DNA of 12,575 nucleotides from CBDVBZ01 sp965372355 (GCA_965372355.1 CBDVBZ010000112.1:1-12575), one strand, 5' to 3'. Numbered from the stretch's first letter, positions 5,653 to 12,575 are shown. Notes: generated by a model from the letters alone, not told the origin. Numbers and translations: made by a program.

Positions 5653-8049
5653 TTAGGTTCTCAGCTCCACGCCGAGTTGCTTTTTCAAGTTTGAAACAAT
5701 CTTCTCGATGACTTCGTCGACATCGGCGTCGGTCAACGTTCGCTCTTGCGAGCGAAAAGTCAAACGCACACCGTACGCCGTTCGATCATCGCCCAAGCTC
5801 TCGCCCGCGTAAACATCAAAAACCTGGAGTGATTCTAGCAACGGTCCCGCGAGCTTGACCAGAGATTTCTCAATCTCGCCAAACCGCACCCCGCTGCCTG
5901 CCACCAGGGACAGATCGCGTCGCGAGCTCGGGTATTCCGGCAACCGTTTGAACTTCGGCCGGTCGCCCATACGCCGGTAAAGCTCATCGATATCGATAGT
6001 TACGAACCAGACCGGCTGTTCGAAATCGTAGCGCAACCCAACCGGCTCGGATACGATTCCGCCTTCTATAACTGTTTTACCCTTATACAAATAGACGAAT
6101 TCACCCGTCGATTCATCAAAATTATAAGTGATGTTTGCCCTCAAGTCAATCCTGAACACCTGGAGGAGAATTTCCACTTCTCTTTTGATATCAAACAGAT
6201 CCAACGTTTGTTTCGTGTGTTTCCAGAACCCGGGAGTCTCGGGTCGTGACACGACGAGGCCCAGCAGGGTTCTCTCCTCCGGCAGTTGACTGTGCCCTTC
6301 GAGCGACCAGTACACCTTGCCGATCTGGTACATCTGAAGCCGCTTGACATCGTAATCCATGTTGCGCCGCGCGATGTCCAGCATCCCCGGCAGCAGACTC
6401 GTTCTCAGGTATCTGTGGTTCACATTCAGCGGATTGCTTACCGGAATCGGATGGCTGCGAGGATCCCCTTTGGACCAACCGAAATCCTCGAGCTCTTTAC
6501 CGTCGGTGAACGAGCTGGCGACCACCTCGCCAAACCCGCGTGACGAGAAATGCGACGCGACGTCTTCCAGAAATGCGTCGAACGGATCGCGCGTCCCGAA
6601 CACGCTGCACCGATACTCCCAGCCTTTGCCGATCCGGTTGTAGCCGTAGAGCCGTCCGACCTCCTCGACGAGATCGGCCTCTTCAAAAATATCGAGCCGG
6701 TGTGACGGTACGTTGACGGTCACATCGTCCTGCGAGCGCCCGCGGATCTCGAACCCGAGTCGTGCCAGAAGCTCCTCGATCTCCTCCGCGCCCAGGCTCA
6801 CACCGAGGAGCCGCTGTGTCGCAGCGCACCGGATCGACAGACTCGTGGGCTCCCAGGCACCGGGATAGGCATCGACCACGGCGCCCGGCGTGCCACCGGC
6901 CAGCTCGCACACGAGCTCAGCCGCCCGCTCGGCGGCCATCCGGCACCGCTCGCGGTCGACACCCCGCTCGAAGCGATAGGACGCATCCGTCGGGAGGTTG
7001 AGCTTCTTGCGTGCGCTTCTCACAAGCGTCGTGTGAAAATTCGCGCTCTCGATCAGGATCTCCACGGTGTCATCGTGCACCGCGGTCTCCTCGCCACCGA
7101 TGACACCGGCGAGCGCGACCGGTTCCCTGTCATCGGCAATGACGAGGATGTCCGAATTCAGTTCGTATGTCTCACCATCGAGTGTGAGCAGCTTTTCGTG
7201 GCCTTCGGCGCGTCTGACAATGATCTGCGATCCGTGAAGGGTTTTGAAATCGAAGGCGTGCAGGGGCTGGCCCATTTCCATCATCACATAGTTCATGACA
7301 TCGACGACATTATTGACGCTGCGAAGCCCCACCGACTCGAGCGCGCTCGTGAGCCACTGCGGCGACACTCCCACCTTGATGCCGCTGACCCGCAACCCGA
7401 CGTAACGCGCGCAATCATCGGGATCCGCGATCTCGACATCGACGTCCGCGCGGGCTTTCTGCCCGCCCACGGCCGCATGAGGGGGGTCCAGGGGGACCTT
7501 GTAGATCGCCGATATCTCTCGTGCAACGCCGACATGGGAGAGCAGATCCGGCCGGTTCGGCGTGATTTCGAGCTCGAAGACTTCGTCCGGAGGGCCGAGG
7601 ACATCGGCGACCGGCGATCCGATCTCGAAGTCACCATCGAGCACCATGATCCCCGCGGCGTCTTCCCCCAGACCGAGCTCGCGTTCCGAACAAATCATGC
7701 CGTCGGAACGTTCGCCCCGGATCTTGGCGCGACGGATCTTTGTGCCATCGGGAAGCTTTGCACCCGGCAGCGCGACGAGCACGGTCTGGCCGTCGGCCAC
7801 ATTCGGAGCCCCGCACACAACCTCGTTTGTCGTCTCGGGCCCGACCTGCACGCGACAAAGCGTCAACTTATCCGCGTTCGGGTGTTGCTTGACCTCGAGC
7901 ACCTTGCCGACGACGACGTTTTCATCGCTATAGCCGCGGCCGATGCGGTGCTCGACATTGAGCCCCGTCATCGTGAGATCTTCCGCGAGCGTGTCGCTGT
8001 CGACGGGGATCTCGATGTATTTCTTCAACCATGCCAGACTGACGAGCAT
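5653..8049 (-). CDS. pheT: Phenylalanyl-tRNA synthetase beta subunit
   Basis: Beta subunit of the alpha2-beta2 cytoplasmic PheRS; it binds tRNA-Phe and edits mischarged Tyr-tRNA-Phe. The protein has 798 residues (E. coli 795). Domains: N-terminal MLVSLAWLKKYI, an EMAP-like tRNA-binding domain (about 40-150, HPNADKL at 56-62), a B3/B4 editing domain (about 215-390, with VNNVVDVMNYVM, GQPLHAFD, AGVIGGE and YRFERGVD), B5 (about 402-470, ending PSHRLDIFEEADL-VEEVGRLYGY), the catalytic-like core, and a ferredoxin-fold anticodon-binding domain (706-798, YPSSRRDLSL). The frame is open 72 codons further upstream into pheS, but those residues are shadow translation. The ATG at 8047-8049 with AAGGGA upstream starts exactly at the family N-terminus. 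It is 14 nt after pheS. Confidence 0.98.
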   Translation of the reverse strand: MLVSLAWLKKYIEIPVDSDTLAEDLTMTGLNVEHRIGRGYSDENVVVGKVLEVKQHPNADKLTLCRVQVGPETTNEVVCGAPNVADGQTVLVALPGAKLPDGTKIRRAKIRGERSDGMICSERELGLGEDAAGIMVLDGDFEIGSPVADVLGPPDEVFELEITPNRPDLLSHVGVAREISAIYKVPLDPPHAAVGGQKARADVDVEIADPDDCARYVGLRVSGIKVGVSPQWLTSALESVGLRSVNNVVDVMNYVMMEMGQPLHAFDFKTLHGSQIIVRRAEGHEKLLTLDGETYELNSDILVIADDREPVALAGVIGGEETAVHDDTVEILIESANFHTTLVRSARKKLNLPTDASYRFERGVDRERCRMAAERAAELVCELAGGTPGAVVDAYPGAWEPTSLSIRCAATQRLLGVSLGAEEIEELLARLGFEIRGRSQDDVTVNVPSHRLDIFEEADLVEEVGRLYGYNRIGKGWEYRCSVFGTRDPFDAFLEDVASHFSSRGFGEVVASSFTDGKELEDFGWSKGDPRSHPIPVSNPLNVNHRYLRTSLLPGMLDIARRNMDYDVKRLQMYQIGKVYWSLEGHSQLPEERTLLGLVVSRPETPGFWKHTKQTLDLFDIKREVEILLQVFRIDLRANITYNFDESTGEFVYLYKGKTVIEGGIVSEPVGLRYDFEQPVWFVTIDIDELYRRMGDRPKFKRLPEYPSSRRDLSLVAGSGVRFGEIEKSLVKLAGPLLESLQVFDVYAGESLGDDRTAYGVRLTFRSQERTLTDADVDEVIEKIVSNLKKQLGVELRT

Positions 8050-8063
8050 GCCCCAAGTCCCTT

Positions 8064-9077
8064 CTAGAACTGCTCGAGAAAACGAAAGTCGTTTCCAAGA
8101 AAGAGGCGGATGTCGTTGATACCGTATTTGAGCATTGCGACGCGATCCACACCCAGACCAAACGCGAACCCGGAGTAGACCTCGGGATCGTATCCAACGG
8201 CGCGGAATACATTGGGATGGACCATGCCCGCGCCCATGATTTCCAACCACCCCGTCTGGCCGCAAACACTGCAGCCGTCACCGCGGCACGTGACGCACGT
8301 CATATCCACCTCGGCGCTCGGTTCGGTAAACGGAAAGAACGACGGCCGGAAGCGGATTTTGGTCCTGGCACCAAAGAGCTGATGGATAAACACCTCGACA
8401 TCCGATTTGAGATCGGCGAGCGAGATGTCCTTGTCCACATAGAGACCTTCGACCTGGTGGAACTCCGCGGCGTGCGACGGATCGATACTTTCGTTTCGAT
8501 ACACACGACCGGGGGCGATGATCTTGAACGGCGGTTTGTTGTTCTCCATATAGCGGATCTGCACCGGCGAGGTGTGTGTCCGCATCAAGATATCGTCGGT
8601 AATATAGAACGTGTCCTGGAGGTCTCGCGACGGATGCTCTTCCGGAAAGTTGAGCGCCTGAAAGTTATAGTAGTCCAGCTCGACATCCGGGCCGGAGGCC
8701 AGGCCGTAGCCCATGCCAAAGAAGATGTCTTTGAGCTCCTTGAAGGTCTGCGAGAGGATGTGACGGTGCCCCCTGGCGCCATCGTGCGCGGGAAGGGTCG
8801 CGTCGTGAGGGGGTGTGTAGAACCGGCTGGCGCGCTGCGAGCCCCGCAGTTCCTTTGCCTTTTCCTCGAGCAGCCCCTCGGCCAGCTCCTTCAACCGATT
8901 GGCCGCCGCACCGATACGGGGCCGCTCTTCCGGTGGCGCGTCCTTAATATCACGGAGAAGCGCTGTGACCCTGCCCTTGCGGCCAAGGTACCGGATACGC
9001 GCCGCTTCCAGCGCGTCGGCGCTCGTTGCTTCCTTTATGTCTTCCTGAATCGATCGCTCGAGTGATTCAACGTCCAT
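8064..9077 (-). CDS. pheS: Phenylalanyl-tRNA synthetase alpha subunit
   Basis: Catalytic subunit of PheRS (class II, subclass IIc), which activates Phe with ATP and charges tRNA-Phe. The 337 residues comprise an N-terminal coiled-coil arm (1-80), a motif 1 region around HPSRDLQDTFY (148-158), motif 2 GRVYRNESIDPSH (190-202) followed by AEFHQVEG, and motif 3 GFAFGLGVDRVAML (303-316). F/Y pocket residues in FHQVEGL and the FGLG stretch look normal. A cysteine knuckle C261-x2-C264-x4-C269-x2-C272 before GWLEIMGAGMVHP replaces the shorter E. coli loop; this form occurs in many non-enteric PheS. ATG (9075-9077) is preferred over the adjacent TTG (9078-9080). The gap to rplT is 7 nt. Confidence 0.98.
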   Translation of the reverse strand: MDVESLERSIQEDIKEATSADALEAARIRYLGRKGRVTALLRDIKDAPPEERPRIGAAANRLKELAEGLLEEKAKELRGSQRASRFYTPPHDATLPAHDGARGHRHILSQTFKELKDIFFGMGYGLASGPDVELDYYNFQALNFPEEHPSRDLQDTFYITDDILMRTHTSPVQIRYMENNKPPFKIIAPGRVYRNESIDPSHAAEFHQVEGLYVDKDISLADLKSDVEVFIHQLFGARTKIRFRPSFFPFTEPSAEVDMTCVTCRGDGCSVCGQTGWLEIMGAGMVHPNVFRAVGYDPEVYSGFAFGLGVDRVAMLKYGINDIRLFLGNDFRFLEQF

Positions 9078-9084
9078 CAAATGG

Positions 9085-9450
9085 TCATCCCGCTGTATCG
9101 TTCGTGGACTTCGCCAGTTCTGCCAACTGTTTGAACCCGTTTTTGTCGTTGACGGCCATTTCCGCCAGCAACTTGCGGTTCACATCCACTTCGGCCTTGC
9201 GCAGGCCGTTGATAAATCGGTTGTAAGACAGACCATTGACACGTGCTGCTGCGTTGATTCGTGTGATCCAGAGTTTGCGGAAATCCCGCTTGCGCGTCCG
9301 ACGATCACGATACGCGTACTGCAACGCCCGCTCGACGGTTTCCCGCGCGGTGCGGTATAGCTTGCTGCGGCCACCATAGTACCCCTTGGCAGCTTTCAGG
9401 TATTTCTTGCGCCTTTCCCTGCTGGCTACGCTGTTTTTTGTCCGTGGCAT
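9085..9450 (-). CDS. rplT: 50S ribosomal protein L20
   Basis: Early-assembly 23S rRNA-binding protein, also a known autogenous repressor of infC-rpmI-rplT mRNAs in E. coli (translation) and B. subtilis (leader termination). 121 residues with typical content: MPRTKNSVASRERRKK, KGYYGGRSKLYRTA, RDRRTRKRDFRKLWITRINAA and NGLSYNRFINGL. The N-terminus is strongly basic. It ends with a short family-variable tail (KSTNDTAG). It is preceded by the strongest ribosome site in the window. Confidence 0.98.
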   Translation of the reverse strand: MPRTKNSVASRERRKKYLKAAKGYYGGRSKLYRTARETVERALQYAYRDRRTRKRDFRKLWITRINAAARVNGLSYNRFINGLRKAEVDVNRKLLAEMAVNDKNGFKQLAELAKSTNDTAG

Positions 9451-9458
9451 GGTGAAAT

Positions 9459-9465
9459 ACCTCCT
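9459..9465 (-). promoter_or_regulatory. Ribosome binding site of rplT
   Basis: AGGAGGT, a full match to the anti-Shine-Dalgarno, with AGGAGG nine nt before the ATG of rplT. It gives a reference spacing for judging the infC start. Confidence 0.85.
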
Positions 9466-9516
9466 AATTACATTTCATTCCACTGTTATGATTTAAGTCG
9501 ATGTGCCGTCGATTGA

Positions 9517-9576
9517 GCCTGTCCTGAAAGGGCTCCGCGCAAAGCGCGTCTGCCTCTCCGGTAAGGGCTCCAATTC
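9517..9576 (-). repeat. Structured motif block in the rpmI-rplT spacer
   Basis: The 152-nt spacer between rpmI and rplT is unusually long for this ribosomal pair and contains no ORF. It has a direct repeat GGAGCCCTT (9563-9571 and 9528-9536), a CGCGC-TTT-GCGCG hairpin between the copies (about 9536-9548), and a GAGCC...GGCTC inverted repeat around CTTTCAGGACAG (about 9515-9535). GAATTGGAGC (9567-9576) and TTTCAGGACAGGC (9517-9529) are shared, the second with a 2-nt insertion, with the rny-ymdB spacer. There is no T-tract after the hairpins. It could be a dispersed repeat or an mRNA control structure; L20 control of this mRNA is a known theme, but I cannot identify an L20 site. Confidence 0.45.
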
Positions 9577-9602
9577 ACGGACGTAACGCAGCCGTCAGGC
9601 CT

Positions 9603-9797
9603 CTACCCCTTCAACAGCCGCCTGACCTGCAGATGATTCGCAGGACTGACCACCACCGACTTCCGCAGATTGCGTTTACGCTTCGTCGTCTTTTTTGTCA
9701 ATATGTGACTCTTGAGGGCGTGGCTACGGACAAACTTCCCCGTTGCCGTGGTCCGAAAACGCTTGGCAGCCCCCCGATTGGATTTAAGTTTTGGCAT
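9603..9797 (-). CDS. rpmI: 50S ribosomal protein L35
   Basis: Small basic ribosomal protein, 64 residues, typical of L35: MPKLKSNRGAAKRFRTTATGK, KSHILTKKTTKRKRNLRK and a C-terminal RRLLKG. The ATG at 9795-9797 lies 14 nt inside the end of infC in another frame. Its ribosome site (AAGGAAG, about 9 nt upstream) is within the infC tail coding region, so L35 synthesis is probably coupled to IF3 translation. Confidence 0.97.
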   Translation of the reverse strand: MPKLKSNRGAAKRFRTTATGKFVRSHALKSHILTKKTTKRKRNLRKSVVVSPANHLQVRRLLKG

Positions 9798-10479
9798 CTT
9801 TCTCTTCCTTCGCTGTGTCTGTCTTTGGCGTCTCTGTCTTCGCCGTTTCTGTCTTCGCCGTGTCTGCGTTCGCCGTGTCTGCGTTCGCTGTGTCTGTCTT
9901 CGCTTTGTCTTTCTTCGGCTTCTTCTGCGCCTGTTGTTGGGCGGCCGGCAGCGGCGCCATGTACATCGTCATGAGCCGGCCCTCGAACATGGCCGGTCTC
10001 TCGACCACCCCGAACTTCTCCAGGTCCTTCTGCATCCGCTTCAGCATGCGGGCGCCCATCTCTCTGTGGTCGAGTTCCCTGCCTCTGAAGATCATCGTAA
10101 ATTTGACCTTGAAGGCCTTATCGAGAAACTCTTCGGCGTGCCGCTTTTTGAACTGGTAATCGTGCTCCTCGGTCTTCGGTCTGAGTTTGATTTCTTTGAC
10201 TTGAATCGTATGCTGTTTTTTCTTCGACTGTCGGGACCGTTTGGCTTTTTCGTACTTGAACTTTCCGTAATCGGTGATCCGGCACACCGGGGGAGCCGCC
10301 GTCGGCGACACCTCAACGAGATCCAGGTTCTGTTCGTCGGCGATTTCCCTCGCCTTATCGGTGGTCATCACACCGAGCTGTTCCCCATCGCTATTGATGA
10401 CTCGCACTTCCGGGACGCGAATCATGTGGTTCACGCGCGTACGGGGCTCACGTGGTTTGTAGTGCTTTCGGATTGCCAA
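9784..10479 (-). CDS. infC: Translation initiation factor IF-3 with repeat-rich C-terminal tail
   Basis: IF3 binds the 30S subunit, prevents premature 50S joining and checks the start codon and initiator tRNA. The IF3-N domain spans about 16-86 (MIRVPEVRVINSDGEQLGV, then PPVCRITDYGKFKYE at 63-77), followed by a lysine-rich linker, and the IF3-C domain spans about 92-178 (VKEIKLRPKTEEHDY, FRGRELDHREMG, MTMYMAPL). Residues 181-231 are an extra low-complexity tail of 5-residue units such as DTANA and TETAK. There is no ATG start: an in-frame TGA lies at 10498-10500, and the first internal ATG (codon 19) has no ribosome site. I give the TTG at 10477-10479, four nt after GAGGAGG; ATC at 10471-10473, ten nt after it, is a serious alternative. 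The end overlaps rpmI by 14 nt. Confidence 0.95.
   Translation of the reverse strand: MAIRKHYKPREPRTRVNHMIRVPEVRVINSDGEQLGVMTTDKAREIADEQNLDLVEVSPTAAPPVCRITDYGKFKYEKAKRSRQSKKKQHTIQVKEIKLRPKTEEHDYQFKKRHAEEFLDKAFKVKFTMIFRGRELDHREMGARMLKRMQKDLEKFGVVERPAMFEGRLMTMYMAPLPAAQQQAQKKPKKDKAKTDTANADTANADTAKTETAKTETPKTDTAKEEKDAKT
9815..9919 (-). repeat. 15-bp tandem repeat inside infC
   Basis: Seven consecutive 15-bp units with plus-strand consensus GTGTCTGTCTTCGCC, at 9815, 9830, 9845, 9860, 9875, 9890 and 9905; the first and last are the most diverged, and a further degenerate unit is at 9800-9814. Because 15 is a multiple of three, every unit encodes five residues in the IF3 frame, so copy-number changes would lengthen or shorten the tail without shifting the frame. 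Confidence 0.9.
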
Positions 10480-10483
10480 TAAG

Positions 10484-10490
10484 CCTCCTC
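10484..10490 (-). promoter_or_regulatory. Ribosome binding site of infC
   Basis: GAGGAGG on the minus strand. It fixes initiation of infC near TTG 10479 (4-nt spacing) or ATC 10473 (10-nt spacing). In the same operon the rplT site uses 9-nt spacing, which slightly favours the ATC. Confidence 0.8.
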
Positions 10491-10499
10491 TTTCTGCTC

Positions 10500-10528
10500 A
10501 AAAAAAAGACGGATGGCAGGCATCCGTC
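10500..10528 (-). terminator. Rho-independent terminator in the infC leader
   Basis: Perfect 8-bp stem GACGGATG / CATCCGTC with a 5-nt loop (10508-10528), followed directly by eight T residues on the minus strand (10500-10507). It is placed between thrS and the infC ribosome site, nine nt upstream of the latter. It may simply end thrS transcription before a separate infC promoter, or work as a conditional attenuator of infC-rpmI-rplT-pheST. An alternative pairing with 10593-10603 favours the second. Confidence 0.88.
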
Positions 10529-10652
10529 GACACAAAGCACGCAGTCCCTCGGTAGCTCGAGGGTCCACGCCTATCTAGCGAATCGGAAACCTTGCCTGTC
10601 ATCGTGAGACGGAAGGTGAGGGGAATCTCCCCTGCTTCTCAATTAATGAATA

Positions 10653-12575
10653 CTAGCGTCTGGACTTCGCTTCGTCAACCACTTCGCCAACAAAATCAGT
10701 CAGTTCGCGGGCCCCGAGATCACCCTTCGAGTGTGCCCGAACGGACACGGTGCCCGCCTGGGCCTCACGATCGCCGACGATCAGCATATAGGGCACTTTC
10801 TGGACCTCCGCCTCGCGGATCCGGTAGCCGATCTTCTCGTCACGGGCATCGAGCTCCGCCCGGAGCCCACCCGCCAGGAGCTGACCGAGAACCTTTTTTG
10901 CGTAGTCGACCTGCGCCGGGCTAACCGGGAGCACGGCCACCTGGAGCGGTGCGAGCCATAGCGGGAACGCCCCCGCGAAGTGCTCGGTCAGGATGCCGAC
11001 GAAGCGTTCCACCGAACCGAGAAGCGCGCGGTGCACCATCACAACCTGTTTGCGCTCGCCGCCCGCTGCCACATAGGTGATATCGAAGCGCTTGGCCAGG
11101 TTGAAATCGAACTGTATGGTGGTGAGCTGCCAGCTCCGCCCGATGGCGTCGACCACCTTGATATCGATCTTCGGGCCGTAGAAAACGGCCTCGCCCTCCA
11201 TCCGCTTGGCCTCGATCCCCCGGCGCTCGAGAGCGTCTTCGAGGGCCTTCTCGGCGTGATCCCATTCCTCCGGCGAACCGGCGTATTTGTCCGGGTCCTT
11301 CGGGTCACGAACGCTCAGCTCGAACCGAAAATCTTCGAACCCGCAGTCGCGGAGGACATCGATCGCAAAACCCACGGTGTCGTGGATCTCATCGGTCACC
11401 TGCTCGGGTGTGCAAAAAATGTGCGCATCGTCCTGAGTAAATCCTCTTACGCGGAGCAATCCATGAAGCGTGCCGGATAGTTCCTTTCGGTAAACGGTAC
11501 CCATCTCCGCATAGCGCACGGGTAACTCGCGATAGCTGTGGAGATGCCGCTTGTATATCAGAATGTGGCCCGGACAGTTCATGGGTTTCAAAACATACAG
11601 CTGCTCATCGACATCCATGGTGTACATGTTGTCGCTGTAATAGTCGAAATGGCCAGATGTCTGCCACAGCTCCGCCTTGGCGATGTGCGGGGTGAAGACG
11701 ATCTCGTACCCGCGCGCCTGGTACTGATCGCGGAGATAGCTCTCGACGGTCTGACGGATCACGGCGCCCTTCGGATACCAGAACACCAGCCCGCCGCCCG
11801 CCTCCTCGCGGACATCGTAGAGGTCCAGCTGTTTGCCGAGCTTGCGGTGATCGCGTTTCTCCGCCTCGGCCAGCCGGGTCAGATAGGCATCGAGATCCTT
11901 CTTTTTAAAAAAGGCGGTGGCGTAGATCCGCTGGAGCATCGGTCTGGACGAGTCGCCCCGCCAGTACGCCCCCGCCGAATTGAGTACTTTGAAACTCTTG
12001 ATCTTTTTGGATTCGAAAAGGTGCGGCCCCGCGCACAGGTCCGTAAAATCGCCGACGAAATACATCGTCACGGTGTCGCCCTCGATGTCGTCGATCAGCT
12101 CCACTTTGTACGGCTGACCCTGCTCGGCGAAGTATTTCTTTGCTTTTTCTTTGCCCCAGACCTCGCGGTGGATCTCCGGCCTCGCCTTGATGATCTCGTC
12201 CATTCGTTTCTCGATGCGCTCGAGATCCTCGGGGGTAAACGGTGTCTCGATATCGAAGTCGTAGTAGAACCCCTCGTCGATCGCCGGGCCGATGGCAAAC
12301 TTCGTCCCCGGAAAGAGATCTTGCACGGCGTGCGCCAGGATGTGCGAGCCCGTGTGACGCAGCGTCATCAAGCCCTCGTCATCCGTCTCGGTCACGACGC
12401 GGAACTCACCCTCGCCACTGACGTTTTGATGCAGATCGACAACCTCTCCGGCGAACTCGGCGGCCACCGCTTTGCGCTGCCACACCTCGCCCAGCGAGTC
12501 GACGATCTCTTTGACCGTGACCTCGTCCTTGTCAAAGGTCTCCTGTTTTCCGTCTGGGAATGTAATTTGAACCAT
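10653..12575 (-). CDS. thrS: Threonyl-tRNA synthetase
   Basis: Class II synthetase that charges tRNA-Thr and hydrolyses Ser-tRNA-Thr. The 640 residues (E. coli 642) are complete, with the ATG at the very edge of the window. Domains: TGS (1-62), N2 editing domain (about 63-225) with H74-x3-H78 and C181/H185 in DLCAGPH, catalytic core (about 245-535) and anticodon-binding domain (about 540-638). Zinc ligands are C334 in PMNCPGH, H385 in DDAHIFC and H515 in MVHRALLGS; motif 2 is YRKELSG (R363). All editing and catalytic residues I can check are intact. Its own 5' leader, where autoregulation would act, lies outside the window. It heads the thrS-infC-rpmI-rplT-pheS-pheT order. Confidence 0.99.
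   Translation of the reverse strand: MVQITFPDGKQETFDKDEVTVKEIVDSLGEVWQRKAVAAEFAGEVVDLHQNVSGEGEFRVVTETDDEGLMTLRHTGSHILAHAVQDLFPGTKFAIGPAIDEGFYYDFDIETPFTPEDLERIEKRMDEIIKARPEIHREVWGKEKAKKYFAEQGQPYKVELIDDIEGDTVTMYFVGDFTDLCAGPHLFESKKIKSFKVLNSAGAYWRGDSSRPMLQRIYATAFFKKKDLDAYLTRLAEAEKRDHRKLGKQLDLYDVREEAGGGLVFWYPKGAVIRQTVESYLRDQYQARGYEIVFTPHIAKAELWQTSGHFDYYSDNMYTMDVDEQLYVLKPMNCPGHILIYKRHLHSYRELPVRYAEMGTVYRKELSGTLHGLLRVRGFTQDDAHIFCTPEQVTDEIHDTVGFAIDVLRDCGFEDFRFELSVRDPKDPDKYAGSPEEWDHAEKALEDALERRGIEAKRMEGEAVFYGPKIDIKVVDAIGRSWQLTTIQFDFNLAKRFDITYVAAGGERKQVVMVHRALLGSVERFVGILTEHFAGAFPLWLAPLQVAVLPVSPAQVDYAKKVLGQLLAGGLRAELDARDEKIGYRIREAEVQKVPYMLIVGDREAQAGTVSVRAHSKGDLGARELTDFVGEVVDEAKSRR

Larger units (their letters stand above)
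10480..10652 (-). promoter_or_regulatory. Leader region of infC, candidate transcription attenuator
   Basis: 173 nt between the thrS stop and infC. In transcription order it holds a hairpin AGGGGA-GAT-TCCCCT (10619-10633), the strand GATGACAGGCA (10593-10603), a hairpin CCCTCG-N6-CGAGGG (10546-10563) and the terminator (10500-10528). GATGACAGGCA can pair with TGCCTGCCATC (10512-10522) in the terminator at 10 of 11 positions, which would break the terminator stem. I see no T-box consensus. L20-dependent attenuation of the same operon is known in Firmicutes, but its structure is not recognisable here. No convincing promoter was found: ATGACA (10597-10602) with TAGATA (10572-10577) has a poor 19-nt spacing. 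Confidence 0.5.

Noticed and set aside
7033..8067. 344-codon plus-strand open frame antisense to pheT
   Set aside because: Shadow of pheT in a GC-rich gene; low-complexity translation without family features.
8050..8265. 72-codon N-terminal extension of PheT into pheS
   Set aside because: The translation lacks PheT similarity and overlaps the conserved end of pheS; ATG at 8049 starts the canonical N-terminus.
8217..9065. 282-codon plus-strand open frame antisense to pheS
   Set aside because: Shadow of pheS, same reasoning.

Overview
This is a compact run of housekeeping genes, all on the minus strand, so transcription goes from high to low coordinates. I found no mobile element, CRISPR array, tRNA or rRNA gene, phage gene or defence gene, and I do not think the window hides a new multi-gene system. 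The interesting parts are in RNA and regulation: an unmistakable 6S RNA gene, an attenuator-like leader before infC, a non-AUG start for infC, a minisatellite that extends IF3, and two structured spacers that share short motifs.

Layout in transcription order. Translation and tRNA-charging block: thrS (threonyl-tRNA synthetase, starting at the window edge), a 173-nt leader with a rho-independent terminator, infC (IF3), rpmI (L35), rplT (L20), pheS and pheT (phenylalanyl-tRNA synthetase). This order is widely conserved in bacteria. Cell-division block: a 97-residue ZapB-like coiled-coil protein abutting pheT, then zapA. RNA block: ssrS (6S RNA) with its own sigma70-type promoter, then rny (RNase Y). 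After a 190-nt GC-rich spacer come a YmdB/TIGR00282 metallophosphoesterase, folD and xseA (exonuclease VII large subunit). These last three overlap by 1 nt and 11 nt, so they form one translationally coupled unit. xseB would be expected next, but the window ends 7 nt after xseA.

The genes cover translation initiation, ribosome assembly and charging (thrS to pheT), Z-ring assembly (zapB-like, zapA), global control of RNA polymerase (6S RNA), mRNA turnover (rny and possibly the YmdB homologue), one-carbon metabolism (folD) and DNA end processing (xseA).

Organism: a bacterium with a moderately high-GC genome and standard Shine-Dalgarno sites. ZapA with a ZapB-like partner and 6S RNA directly after zapA suggest a Gram-negative cell plan. 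RNase Y next to YmdB is unlike the enteric gammaproteobacteria. The combination fits deltaproteobacteria-like, Acidobacteria-like or FCB-group candidate phyla. I cannot resolve the phylum from sequence alone.
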